From positions 168,913,577 to 168,977,576 of the forward strand of contig NC_057861.1 of assembly GCF_019393635.1 (NCBI RefSeq): DNA of 64,000 bases. The letters run 5' to 3'. Positions within the stretch are counted from its first letter, which is position 1. Each line of letters starts with the position of its first letter. The translations under genes were made by a program, and so were the position numbers. Below, piece by piece: positions 31,379-43,160 of this stretch. Origin of the DNA: Dromiciops gliroides. Its lineage: Eukaryota; Chordata; Mammalia; Microbiotheria; Microbiotheriidae. A model generated the notes under the pieces. It was not told the DNA's origin and searched no databases. It worked only from the letters and a program-made list of their open reading frames with translations.

Positions 31379-32303
31379 TGTAGTTTTATTTTATTTCTTA
31401 AACTCAGAATTTTTTTTTAAAAAGTGTAGCTAGGTGCTCTTTTCCCACATGTAACATGAGTTGTCCTTGTATAGCTTGAAGGGAGGCAGAGCAGACATCT
31501 CTCTTACCTCTTCTCCCCTCCCCCTACCTCCTTCTCCAAGGGACACTTTAATGCCTGATAGGAAGGGAAGCCAGAAATTGGGACCAGAGGCCCTCTGTTC
31601 TCCTTAGAGAGGTGGGATACCAGCTGGCATTAAATCTGTCTGCTCCCTTCAATATTATCAGTCTAGGAGATCTGATCAGGTATAAGCTTATTTCTGATTT
31701 CTGTTCAATTTTGGGATGGAAGGAGGATCTCAAGCTCTATATCCAATGCTTGACCCCTTTCCCACCAAAATACCAGTTCCACAGTTCCACAATGAACATA
31801 CATGTATACATACATACATAAATAGATATAGTAATTAGCCAAGAAAACCCATTTATTGGTAGCAAAACAGAAATTAGAGAAGGAACAGGAGAATATATGT
31901 CAGACAATACAGAGTGGAGGAACCGTGCCATTGAAAGTGAGGTCGCTAAGTTCAACCAAGGGAGAGAGCCATAGATCTCACCCAAGAGAAAGTTCCTCCA
32001 AATCTCTAGCATAGCAAGCTGGGACTAGGGATAAGGTGGAGACTACCTGCTTCTCTCAAGTCTTGCCAGAGTCTTCTCTTTCAGCTACCTGAAGTGGCGT
32101 TGACTTCTTCCATCTTGCCTCTTGTATCTGGAAGCCAGAAACACCCAACAGAATATGAATCTCAAAAGGAACTTAAAGAAAACTAATGAGAGGGAAGCAG
32201 TCATTCACACCATCTTCACCTTACCCCTCATACAAGGCAGGGCATTTATGTCCCTCAGTGAGGAAAGAATTCCATACCACTGGGCTTTGGGACTAGGGTT
32301 ACA
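31379..32303 (-). mobile_element. R3 LTR-like element (TGTA...TACA), copy 1
   Basis: A 925-bp insert that cleanly breaks R1. Ends are TGTAGTTTTA and GGGTTACA, so TG...CA with a 4-bp inverted repeat, as in solo LTRs. On the minus strand an AATAAA (CCAATAAATGGG) lies near its middle, which sets the tentative orientation. Homologous to 46550-47746 (CAGTTCCACAATGAAC, CTGAAGTGG.TTG.CTTCTTCCATC, AGGCAGGGCATT). No coding capacity and no clear TSD. Could be a solo LTR or another non-autonomous element. Confidence 0.55.
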
Positions 32304-32700
32304 GATGTCTATGAAGCACCAGTCGGAGGTATCTAATGGATAGTTGGAGATACAAGATGGAGGTAAGGAAAAAGGTCAGGGCTAGACAAATAGATCTAAG
32401 AATCATTAGCATAGTGAATAATAGAATTCCCTTGGAGCTGATGAGATCACCAAGGAAAATAGTATAAAGGAGATGAGAAGAGGGCCCAGGACAGAATCCT
32501 GAGTGTTTCCTATACTTAGCTGAAGATCTCACAAAGGAGACTGAGGAGTGATCAGACAGGTAGGAGGAGAATCAAGAGAGGCAAGTGTCCAGAAAATTTA
32601 GAGAGAAGAGGGTGATTAACAGTATGAAAGGCTGCAGAGAGGTGAAAGAACTAGAATTAAGAAAAGGCTATGAGGTTTGGCAATTAAGAGATTATTGTTA
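32304..32700 (+). repeat. R1 copy, right part
   Basis: GATGTCTATGAAGCACCAGTCGGAGGTATC, ATAGATCTAAGAATCATTAGCATAG, GAGCTGATGAGATCACCAAGG and GGTGATTAACAGTATGAAAGGCTGCAGAG, in the order expected after 31378. Confidence 0.65.
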
Positions 32701-34650
32701 AAGAGCATGTTAATGAAAAAATATTAGTATTATACTCTAATCATTATTATAGTACTGTACTCTGACATGTCTGTTGGCAATTAAAAAACTAATTTAGCAT
32801 TATTTTAATCCAGGCATTGTTTTGCTTTGAGAGAAAACTGTTAAATGAACATAGTACCTTTATGTTGGCTATCTCTCTCCGAAATGAGACATTTTGGAAG
32901 TAATAAAGGAATACTGAACAAAGAAAATTTCACAATGTGATAAAATAGAGTTATATAGCTTAGGCTAAGTTTTGTTATTTTGCCTCATCAATCTAGAATC
33001 ATGGTTACTTAGCTTTTGGGCATACCCTTGAAGGATCAATTTCCCCAAACCATTCAATCCTTTTTTTTGACCACTCCCCTCAAGGGCTCTCTTTAACAGG
33101 TGGTCACAGATGACCTGAAATATTTTAAGAGACCTTCTCCCTCTGATCAATACCATAATCCCTTCAGGGGAAAAGAGGATGTCAGCATCTTAAATAGACA
33201 AGAGGTATTTATGCCTCTAAATCTGGTTACCATCTTTTATCTGTTTTCCAGTGTCTTAATTTTCATTCTTAACCTTTCACCTACTTTCCAAAAAGCAAGG
33301 GATTAGACCTAAGAGAAAGGTGGGGGAAAGGATTTTAGTGGAAGGTGTTATTTTTTGAGTAATTTGATAAATAGTAGTAACAACAATAATGTAATCTTTC
33401 TTCCTGGTAAGTTTGAAAAATGTTTAGATGAAGAAATATTTATTTCTTAATCTTTTCAGCTGAACTAAAAAGGAAGTTTTAACATGTTTCCAACAAGCAC
33501 ATACTGACTATGTGGCTCTAGACTAAGGCCCTTTCACAGGTCTACACAGCTTAAGCTTTAAGGCTTCTCTTAGAGTCCTAGCTCCAATTAGATATTGTGA
33601 GTAAAGGAGCCATGCCACAAAGGTGGCAACTGAATCAAGAATGTCCAAAAGCCTGTCAAATCTGACTCAGCCTTTCAGCCTTTCTGAAGTTTCCCCCAGT
33701 TCTAGCTATATGGTCAGTTTAAAAAGACTGCGTGGTCAGAGTAGAGGCAGCTACAGAATATCTTTGCAGACTCTATAGTTTCTCCAAGGTACTTCTATTT
33801 CACATTATCACATCTCTCCTGGAAGCAGGTTCCTCAAGCCTCTCTGTGTAGAGGGACACTGTTCCACATTCTCTGACCACATACCAAGTCCCATAACAGA
33901 TTTTTTACAAATCAAAGTTCATTTGTTTTGTGTTGGTCCTTTATAGTTGTTTGGGAAGCAAACTAAAAGGTCAGAGACTGAGGCCATATCTAAATACAGC
34001 CTAAATAGGAAAGTTTGGCAAACTGGGTCTGTCTGGAAGCACTATAAGTATGTTCTTTACATGACAGATAATTCTAGGGTACTGCTAAGAGTGGAACCTG
34101 ACTGAATAACTTTGTTGTTAGGTTGCTTAGCTCAGTTTACGTTGCCTCATGGAAACTGGGCCTTTGATAGAGCTTTGTAGGATGATGACAAATATCTAAT
34201 TTGGAGGGAAACCTTCTGGGTGGCATGATCTTTTGTGTTCAAGCTGGATTTAGTTAGTATTTCTACACTTTGGAGGGGAACTAAGCCCAATAAGACTAGG
34301 TATTTCTACTTTCTAGATGCTATAAAATAAGTCAAAAAGTATAAATTATACAACAAGAAATCATTTTTGACAGATTATTTTAACTCTGGAATGGGGAAGC
34401 TGTGGACTCATCTTTATTGAATTTTTTAAAAGATAGGTTAGGTTAGAGAAAAAGGAATGGAATAAAAGCTTTTAGCCCATTGGGTATATTCTTTATGGAG
34501 AATTTATGAAAACACATGGCTAAGAATCACTCATGTGAGCAAGTGTAGAAGGGGAAGGAAAGATGATCTGTAAAAATGGAGATAATATCCCACAAAAGTA
34601 AGATCATGGATCCATTGATATGTTGAAGTAAATCTAGTTAATCATTATCT
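32701..34650. other. Unassigned DNA
   Basis: About 2 kb with no gene, microsatellite or recognisable repeat. Short ORFs at 32965-33306 on both strands have no features. Confidence 0.45.
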
Positions 34651-34654
34651 AATC

Positions 34655-34848
34655 CAGGAGTTCTTATCATGTTTGTTATGAACCCTTTTTACAGTTTGGG
34701 GAAGCATAGGGACCCCTTGTCAGAATAATGTTTTAAAATGAATAAATTAAAATACATAGGATTGCCAAGGAGATAAATTGCAGTGAAATAATTATGAAAA
34801 TACTTTTTAAAAAAGCAAGTTCCAAGACCCCAAGATAAAATGCCTGGA
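34655..34848 (+). repeat. R2 dispersed repeat (DNA-transposon-like?)
   Basis: CAGGAGTTCTTATCATGTTTGTTATGAACCC, CCCTTGTCAGAATAATGTTTTAAAATG, TACATAGGATTGCCAAGG. A homologue lies at 49085-49265. Widely seen in mammals; the family name is not certain by eye. Confidence 0.5.
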
Positions 34849-34912
34849 GGCATTAATTAATCACCTGTTATTCAGAAACTGGAAGTCCAATTTCAAGATT
34901 ATCTAACCTTCC

Positions 34913-35152
34913 AGGTAGGTGGCAGGGTGAATAGTGCTCCAGGCCTGGAGTTAGGAAGACTCATCTTCCTGAGGTTGGATCTGGCCTCACACTTAGTAGC
35001 TGTGTGACCCTGGGCAAGTAACTTACCCTGTTTGCATCAGGTTCCTCATCTATAAAATATACTACAGAAAGAAATGCAAACCACTTCAATATCCTTGCCA
35101 AGACAACTCCAAATGGGTTCACAAAGAGATAGACTTGACTGAAAAATGACTG
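34913..35152 (+). repeat. RTE-tailed SINE (MAR1-like)
   Basis: Head AGGTAGGTGGCAGGGTGAATAG, body TAGCTGTGTGACCCTGGGCAAG, tail CTTGCCAAGACAACTCCAAATGGG and GACTTGACTGAAAAATGACTGA. Confidence 0.8.
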
Positions 35153-35402
35153 AAGAAGTTTCCTCCTTGTGTTTTGTTTTCCATTTTTCAGTTTGATTTT
35201 GTCCACTTCAGGGCTTGATCACACCTCATTAAGGTGACTGTAGAGAGGGCAGAAAAATAAAAATTCAGTTTAAATTATTTTTCCATTTGCTGGTAGTCCA
35301 GGTAAGAGGTTTCATCAGGAAAAAGTTTGAAATTATGAACAGCATGATGTTTTAAATGATCTGGGTGATTCTTTATCTCCTTCTATCTCAAAGAATTGAA
35401 AA

Positions 35403-36070
35403 ACCAAATGGAAAAGTGCTCTGAAGAAAATAATTGCCTAAGAATTAGGACTGAACAAATGGAAGCTAGTGATGTTATGAGAAACCAAGACACATTAAAG
35501 CAAATCCAAATGAATAAAAAAAATAGAGGGCAATGTGAAATATCTTCTTGAAAAAACAACTGACCTGGAAAATAGATCCAGGATAGATAATTTGAAAATC
35601 ATTGGACTGCCTGAAAAACATGATCAAAAAAAGAGCTTAGACATCATCTTCCAAGAGATTGTCAGGAAAAATTGCCCTGATATTCTAGAAACAGCAGGTA
35701 AAATGGAAATTGAAAGAATCCACCGATCACCTCCTGAAAGAGATCCCAAAAAGAAAACTTCCAGGAACATTATAACCAAATTCCAGAGCTCCTAGGTCAA
35801 GGAGAAAATATTGCAAGCAACCAGAAAGAAACAGTTCAAGTACTATGGAACCATGGTCAGGATAACACAAGATCTAGCAGGTTCTACATTAAAGAATCAG
35901 AGGGCATGGAATATGATATTACAGAGGGCAAAAGAATTGGGATTACAACCAAGAATCACCTACCCAGAAAAACTTTCAGGGGAAAAAATGGGACTTTATT
36001 GAAAAAGAGGACTTTCAGGTATTTGTATTGAAAAGACCTGAACTGAATGGAAAATTTCACTTTCAAATAC
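35403..36070 (+). pseudogene. ORF1 remnant of HAL1-like copy C
   Basis: Open pieces at 35535-35795 (YLLEKTTDLENRSR, then LKIIGLPEKHDQKKSLDII of the RRM) and 35811-36002 (YYGTMVRITQDLAGSTLKN of the C-terminal domain). A stop or frame break lies between, at the QSS/VKE junction. The N terminus is lost by 5' truncation. Confidence 0.8.
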
Positions 36071-36124
36071 AAGACCCTAGAGAAGCATAAAAAGGTAAAT
36101 AGGAAAAATGAGTAGGTTAAACTG

Positions 36125-36262
36125 GGGGGCAGTTAGGTGGCACAGTGGATAAATCACTGGCCCTAGATTCAGAAGGACCTGAGTTCAAATCTGGCCTTAG
36201 ACATTTGACTCTTACTAGCTTTGTGACCCTGGACAAGTCACTTAACCCTCATTGACCCACCA
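36125..36262 (+). repeat. Marsupial tRNA-type SINE
   Basis: GGGGGCAGTTAGGTGGCACAGTGGAT to CATTGACCCACC. Imperfect flanking repeats AGGTTAAACTG and AGGTTATGCTG. A later insertion private to copy C. Confidence 0.85.
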
Positions 36263-36444
36263 AAACTTTAAAAAAAAGGTTATGCTGTTTATATTCCTAC
36301 ATGGGAAGATGATACACCTAACTCATAATAACTTTCTCAGTATTAGGGCAGATGATAGGAATAAATTTTGACACAGGGCATAGGTGGGAATTGATTCTGA
36401 AGGGATGATATCTATAAAGCATTTATTTTTTGTTTATTGTTTCT

Positions 36445-36576
36445 TGGGGCAGTTAGGGTTGGGTGGCATGCCTGGGGATGCAGAGTTGGTGAGTGTCTTG
36501 TGTCTGAGACTGTATTTGGTCTTGGGTTCTTCTGAGTCCATGGAATACTTTGTCCACTGTGTCACCTAGATGCCCC
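36445..36576 (-). repeat. Captured SINE module in copy C
   Basis: Reversed relative to the element. Its head ends at TGTCACCTAGATGCCCCATGATGACATC, reproducing the copy A and B junction. Carries the same odd CAGACACAAG body variant as copy A. Confidence 0.75.
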
Positions 36577-37054
36577 ATGATGACATCTTCAGGGTAAAAT
36601 TGAGGGGAGAAAGGAATGCACTGGGGGAGGGGGAAGAGGAGAGGTAGAATGGGGTGTAATCTCACATGAAAGAAGCAAGAAAGGGCTTATTGAGTGGGGG
36701 GAGAGATGGGGGAGGAGTGAGGCAGCGAATGAGCCTTACACTAATCAGAATTGGCTCAAAGACCTTAATCTCATCAGAGTTGGCTCAAGGAGGGAATAAC
36801 ATGCTCACTTAATTGGGTGGAGTAATCTATCGAACCCTGCAGGAAAGTAGGAGGGGAAGGGGATAAGGAAGGAGGGGTGAAAGAAGGGATGGCAGAGTGG
36901 AGGAGGTAGCAGTCAAAAGCAATACACATTTGAGGAGAGATAGGGTAAAAGAAGATAGAAAATAGGGTAAATATCATGGGGAAGGAATAGGATGGAAGGA
37001 AACAGTTAATAGTAACTGTGAAAAACATTTTGAAGCAGAGGCAAGAGTAATATA

Positions 37055-37225
37055 AGATGATGATGATTGATTGATGGATAGATGGTTTGATGATGATCGG
37101 ATGAAGCTGATGACTGATTGATGATGAGGAATGATTGATGAGGAAGAGGATTGAATTATGAAGATGAGGATTGATTGAGGATGATGATGAGGACTGGTGG
37201 TTGATGATTGACTGGTGATGATGAC
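37055..37225. repeat. Degenerate GATGATT repeat
   Basis: Irregular GATGATGATTGATTGATGGAT arrays between the spacer and linker of copy C. Confidence 0.8.
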
Positions 37226-37894
37226 AAAAAGTATGGTGCTTACTTTTCTGGGCTATTGTGAAGAAAATTCTTAGGTATAAGGTACTATATAAATGTTATC
37301 TATTACTGTTGCAATAATCAACCTCATGGGTTTATTGTAAGGAAATATCTCTTTAAAGTACTATATAAATGTAGTTTACTACAAAAAATGATGAGCAGGA
37401 TGCTATCAGAAAGACCTGGAATGACCTGCATGAGCTGATGCAAAGTGAAATGTACTGTATACAAAATAACAGCAATATTGTAAGATTATCTGCTGTGAAT
37501 GACTTGGTTATTTTCAGCAATGCAATGATCCAAAACAACTCTGAAGGCCTTATGAAATATAAAGTCCATCTACAGAGAGAGAACTGATGGTGTCTGAATA
37601 TAGATTGAAGCATGATTTTTTTTGTTAGTTCCTTTATCTGAAGTTTTGTTTTGTCTGTTTGCTTTCACAACCTGGCTAATGTGGAAATGTTTTGCATGAC
37701 TGTTCATGTATAGCTTATATTGAATTGACTGAGTTCTTAGTGGGGGGAGGAAGGGAGGAAGAGAATTTGGAACACAACATTTTTAAAAAATTGATGTCAA
37801 AATTTGTATTTTACATGTAATTTGGGAAAATAAAATTCCAAATTATCTCAAGGATTTGAAAATTGACTGAAGTTTGGATGTTTCCATGATGTAG

Positions 37895-38065
37895 AGGATA
37901 GACCTAGAGCACAAAGGGACCTTTCAGGTCACATCTTACAGATGAGGAAAATGAAGTCAAGAGAAGCTAACAGATTTGACTAGTCATTTATTTAGAGGCA
38001 GAACAGGAATGAGAACCTAGCTTTCCTGACTCCTGACCCAATATTCTTTTCACAACATCATGTTG
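37895..38065 (-). repeat. MIR relic
   Basis: AAGGGACCTTTCAGGTCACATC, TTACAGATGAGGAAAATGAAG and GCTTTCCTGACTCCTGACCC, minus orientation. Confidence 0.5.
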
Positions 38066-38284
38066 GGGCAGCAGTATGATGTCCTCAGTAATGAATTTAC
38101 CTTTAGTCTTGTCTCAGGAATTGGCACTTTGAGAGTGGAAAACCTGACAACTAGACTATTTATGTGAGCAAAATAGAATGAACATTTGAAGTAATTATCT
38201 AATATAGTGAAAACAATTCCCAGTATTAAAGCATGAGAGGTCTTTGAGGTGGGGGTGCTAGATTTTTTGAATTGGCTTTTTTAT

Positions 38285-38930
38285 TGATAATATCAATCAA
38301 TCATTGAGTCAAGAGCCTACTATGTGTCAGGCACTGTGCAAGATGTTGGCCATACAAATGCAAATCATAACAGTCCCTGCCCTCAAAGATCTTACGTTCT
38401 ATCATGAGAGAAACTATTACACAAGTAATTATATGCAAAAGATACACAAGAAAAATTGAAGGCTATTTCAGGACATAGAAAGGCACTAACATCTTGGGGA
38501 ATCTGGAAAGGCCTCATGTAGAAAGAATGCTTGAGCTGAGCTTTTAATCTAGGGACACTAAAGGAGAGCATTCCAGGCATGAAGAGAGGAGATAGAATAT
38601 TGTATGTAAGGATAGCAAGAATGCTATTAATGCAATCTTGACTAGACTATCACATCTGTGAAGGGAGTAATGCATAATAAGCCTAAGCTGGATTTAAATA
38701 GAAATAGAAAAGTTTCTATCTGATCCTGGAGTTTATTGATCAGGAGAATGATATGGTCATACCTGTACTCCAGGAATGGCACATTGACAGCTGCATGGAA
38801 GATGGATTGGGTAGGAGAAAGATAAGGCAGGGAGACTGTTTAGGAGGCTTCTCAGGTGGCGGTTGATGAGGTTCAGAACAATGTTGGTGGCTGTATGAAT
38901 AGAGGGGAGTTAGAGGTGAAGCATAATTGG
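38285..38930 (+). repeat. R1 copy
   Basis: GAGCCTACTATGTGTCAGGCACTGTGC, CCCTGCCCTCAAAGATCTTACGTTCTATC, GAGCATTCCAGGCATGAAGAG, GATCCTGGAGTTTATTGATCAGG and GGAAGATGGATTGGGTAGG: nearly the whole proximal half. Confidence 0.65.
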
Positions 38931-38934
38931 TTGG

Positions 38935-39135
38935 AGGTAATGTGGTTCAGCCAAAAGGATACTTGATTTGTAGCCAGAAGTGCTGGGTTTCAATTGTGAT
39001 TTTTCTACTTATGATATGGGTGAATTTGGGAAAGCAACTGACTTTCTTAGATTCTAAATGTCCTCATCTGTGAAATAAGGGGGTCGTATCAGATGACCCC
39101 TCAGGTTCATTTCAGTTCTAATTATGTAATTGTAA
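38935..39135 (+). repeat. MIR-like relic
   Basis: GTGGTTCAGCCAAAAGGATACTTGA, GAAGTGCTGGGTTTCAATTG and TCCTCATCTGTGAAATAAGGGGGTCGTATCAGATGA. 39136-39419 after it is unassigned. Confidence 0.55.
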
Positions 39136-39419
39136 TCCTGCATTTAATTTTGTGTTGTCTCATTATCACACCGTCTTTAATCTTACCAGTTTTCCTCTGG
39201 ATTGATAATATAGTACTATAGGTCCCTTTATCTTATGGTTAAAAGGAGTACACATACCTCTATGATTATATGTTTTGACATATATACATAGGCACTCATA
39301 CCAGATAAATTGTCAGTGATTCCAGGATTGGGATTTTTGAATTATTTTCAGATAAAAGGTGAAGAAAAATATTTCTCATAAAAATCAAAGACAAAATAAG
39401 CTATGCCCCATACAGACCA

Positions 39420-39835
39420 TGTTTCTGCATACCTTCTGGAGGCAGATCTCTTACTGCCATCAGTTAGGGGCCCACTGTGTTTTCACATCCTTCCAAGAAT
39501 AAGGTTGTATTCCATAATGTTAGATGACACAATCTGGCAAACAAGCAGACACCCATTAAAATGAATGACTGTCAAAATTTTTTTCATGCCTATTTGTTAT
39601 TAACGACCTAGAATGTGAAGGTGCAATTCAAATAGTTTATTATTGTTACATGTCTGTAGCAATATATTACAGTTTACGCCTTGGTTTGGAAGTTGATTAC
39701 AAGTTTTATGAGACTGAGTGCCTGTTATTGGCAATCTTGATGTTTTCTTTTCCCTGTTACATGTCACAGACAATTGATTTATATGTAGCCAATGATTTTT
39801 TATATTACATCATTTCAATCAAAAATTAAAGAATA
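39420..39835. other. Repeat-free island (candidate regulatory DNA)
   Basis: AT-rich unique sequence with TTGTTATTAACGACC, GCCAATGATTTTTTATATTACATCATTTCAATC and similar homeobox/POU-like words. No ORF. Candidate conserved element by texture only. 39836-40425 beyond it is unassigned. Confidence 0.3.
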
Positions 39836-41127
39836 AGATATGTAGTAGGGAGTGGAAAGAGGATAACAAAGGTTATATCAATGATATGGGAGGAATAAAA
39901 GTACCAGTATATGTGCCCCCTATGGATGATTTTTCAGACTATAAGGCTTTTCACATTTTCTTTCCTTGGGATAAAACTAAAAGTCTTAAGAGATATTTCA
40001 AAAACATATTTTGAGGTCATTAATCAAGAAATAAAAATATCACACTTCCAATTAGCCTGAACAAAGTTACACATGTATACCATATCTTGAAATTGTATTA
40101 GGATTTTCCTCAGAACCATAACTATGATGTGGTGACTAGAGTTTTTCACCAGAGTGCCAAAATTTAGGGGGTGCTGAAAGCCTTCAGCAGCATAGAAACA
40201 AACTAATTTAGCATGCAGTTAATATGAATTATTAAGGGAAGATAACAGATGGCCTCCTTCCTCTTCTTCCCATTCCCCCTTGACTATACCCCAGACAAGT
40301 TCTTCCTCTTCACTGATTGGCCTCCCTAGCAGTGATGTCAAGGTATTCTCAGGGTCTCTTCCCATGGAGGATGGTATCCTAGGGTATCTTCCTTCCCCCA
40401 CCAAGGTCTTTTGTCCCACAGTCTTTATTCCTTCATCTTTCATTTTAATTTTTATTTATTTTTCTTTTTACAATTTTTCTTTTATTTTAATTTATGGAAT
40501 GAAACAATAATTTCCATAACATAGTATAATAAAAAAGATGATTTCACATGAAACTGCAAATCTGCTATGTACAACTGGCAATCCCTTTTAAATATACAAT
40601 AACATTATCGCATAAATGTCTTTCTTCCTCTTTTTTTTCTTCCCTCCTCCCCACTCCCTGCCCCAGAGATGGCCCTAATTCATTGTAGGTTACCTTACAA
40701 TTTTTTTATACATGAGTAGTCATGCAAAACATCTCCACGTTAGCCAGGTAGTGAAAGAAAACAGACAAAAACAAAACTTCAGATTAAGGAACTATCAAAA
40801 AAAATTATGCTTCAATCTGTTTTCAGATACCATCAGTTCTTTCTCCATAGATGGATTGCAATTTTCATAAATCTTTCAGACTTATCTTGGGTCATTGCAT
40901 TGCTGAAAATAACCAAGTTATTCACAGCAGATCATCTTACACCATTGCTGTTATTTTGTACACAGAACATTTCACTCTGTCAGTTCATGTAGGTCTTTCT
41001 AGGTTTTTCTGATAGCATCATGCTTATCATTTTTTTTCCTTGTTTCTCATAAAGTAACTAAAAAACCATGTTTCAATCTGTATTCAAATACCATCAGTTC
41101 TCTCTCTGTAGATGGATTGAATTTTTT

Positions 41128-41266
41128 TTGGATGAGGCAATTGGGGTTAAGTGACTTGCCCAGGGTTGCACAGCTCGTAAGTGTCAAAAGTCTGAGGCTG
41201 GATTTGAACTCAGGTCCTCCCGACTCCAGGGCCGGTGCTCAATCTACTGTGCCACCTAGCTGCCCC
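41128..41266 (-). repeat. Marsupial tRNA-type SINE
   Basis: Minus orientation from TGAGGCAATTGGGGTTAAGTGACTTGCC to TGTGCCACCTAGCTGCCCC. Flanked by ATTGAATTTTT and ATTGCATTTTT, an imperfect TSD within copy D. Confidence 0.85.
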
Positions 41267-41799
41267 AGATTGCATTTTTCATAAGACCTTTGGAGTTGTC
41301 TTGGATCATTGCATTGCTGAAAATAACCAAGTCATTCACAGCAGAACATCTCATAATATTACTGTTATTTTGTATACAGTAGATTTCACTTTTCATCAGC
41401 TCATGCAGGTCCCTCCAGGTCTTTCTGATAGTATCCTGCTCATAATTTTAAAAAATTTAAATAAATAAATTTAAAAAATACTAAACTACATTTATATAGT
41501 ACTTTAAAGAGAGATTTCCTTACAATGAACCCATAAGGTTGATTATTGCAACAACAGTAATAGATGACTTTTATATAGTACCTTAAACTTGACAAATAAT
41601 TTTCTTCACAATAGCCCAGCAAGATAAGTACCATAAGTTTTGCCATCAGCCCTCTCTCTAAATTTATTCCTATCATCTGCCCTAATACTCACAAAGCTCT
41701 TATGATTTAGATTTATCATCTTCCCATGTAGGAATGTAAACAGTTTAACCTTTTAATATCTTTCATGATTTCTTTTGCCTGTTTACCTTTTTATGTTTC

Positions 41800-43160
41800 T
41801 CTAGGGTCTTGCATTTGAAAGTCAAATTTTCTCTTCAGTTTAGGTCTTTTCATCGCAAATGCCTGAAAGTCCCCTTTTTCATTGAAGTCCCATTTTTTCC
41901 CCTGAAAGTTTATAATCACTTTTGCCGGGTAGGTGATTTTTGGTTGTAATCCCAATTCCTTTGCCCTCTGGAATATCATATTCCATGACCTCTGATCCTT
42001 TAATGTAGAAGCTGCTAGATCCTATGCTATCCTGACCGTGGCTCCACAGTGTTTGAATTGTTTCTTTCTGGCTGCTTGCAATATTTTCTCCTTGACCTAG
42101 AAGCTCTGGAATTTGGCTATAATATTCCTGGAAGTTTTCCTTTTGGGATCTCCTTCAGGAGGTGATTGGTGGATTCTTTCAATTTCTATTTTACCTTCTG
42201 TTTCTAGAATATCAGGGCAACTTTCCTTGACAATTTATTGGAAGATGATGCCTAAACTCTTATTTTGATCATAGTTTTCAGGTAGTCCAATTATTTTCAA
42301 ATTATCTCTCCTGGATCTATTTTCTAGGTTAGCCTTTGCATTGTTAGTTATAAGTATATGTAAAGTGATTGCTTCATGTAAGGAAACTACTGTTTCTTAA
42401 TGAAGCACAGAGGATATTATTACCAGGGGCCCTCTGCTGAGTGAGCATGAGACCACCCTCAACCAATCAGCTTGAAGCAGTGTGGAAGGAAGTTTGTTTT
42501 GTCAGTTGGTGGTTGGAACCTTGTGATCATGGTGGCTGAAGAAGGAGACAGGTTGAAACTCTGATTTCTCCTCAAGGGTAGATAGGTTTTCCTATTCTTT
42601 CTGAGACACCAGGTCGCTAATATATTTTAATAAATGTTTAATGCCTAAACTGTTGTCCCAGTTAGCTTTACCCACATAGGGGACAGGTAAGATGACCACA
42701 CACATTTAGTTTTACCCATCACAGCTGTTTTTCCAAGAACCCATATTTCACATGGTCCTCTATTTTTTAAATTTATTTTGATTTGTTTTATTGTGCCTTG
42801 TTTTCTCATAAAGTCATTAGCTTTTATTTGTTCCATCCTAATTCTTAAACAATTATTTTCTTCATAGAGCTTTTGTATCTCCTTTTCCATTTGGCTTTTC
42901 AAGCTGTTGACTTTTTTCTCATGATTTTCCTGTATCATTCTCATTTCTCTTTTCATTTTTTCCTCTACTTCTTTTTCCTTGTCTTCAAATTCCTTTTTTG
43001 AGTGCCTCTATGGCCTGAGACCAATTCATATGTTTCTTGGAAGCTTTGCATATAGGAGCCCTGATGTTGCTATTCTCTTCTGTGGGTGCACCTCAATCTT
43101 CCTTGTCACTAGAGAAACTTTCTTTGGTTTGCAATTTTCTCTGCTTGCTCATCCTGCCTC
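41800..43160 (-). pseudogene. Broken ORF1 of HAL1-like copy D
   Basis: The C-terminal piece (41791-41979) keeps the family's terminal exon-less frame (KKWDFNEKGDFQAF, KRKFDFQMQDPRE). The N-terminal and coiled-coil piece is at 42645-42956 (KREMRMIQENHEKK, LRIRMEQIK). Split at the end of the coiled coil by the insert at 42334-42721. Start region MSKQRKLQTKESFS at about 43150 has lost the FF of the TIESFF motif. Confidence 0.75.
42334..42721 (+). mobile_element. LTR-like insert in ORF1 of copy D
   Basis: About 388 bp absent from copies A-C at the same point. In plus orientation it has a CCAAT box (AACCAATCAG, 42461-42470), AATAAA at 42629-42634, and ends CCCATCA. Short TAGC/CAGC flanks may be a target duplication. 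Resembles a solo LTR in size and signals; no family assigned. Confidence 0.5.

Larger units (their letters stand above)
35403..37843 (+). mobile_element. HAL1-like copy C, 5'-truncated, with TSD
   Basis: Plus-strand element starting inside the ORF1 coiled coil and ending in an L1 tail (GGGAAAATAAAATTCC). Target duplication TATCTCAA(A/G)GA(A/T)TTGAAAA at 35384-35402 and 37844-37862 (17 of 19). Order: ORF1 remnant (35403-36070), A-tailed SINE inserted at 36125-36262, captured antisense SINE (36445-36576), purine-rich spacer (36577-37030), GATGATT repeat (37055-37225), a 150-bp linker also found in copy D, and the L1 3' end (37380-37843). Confidence 0.8.
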
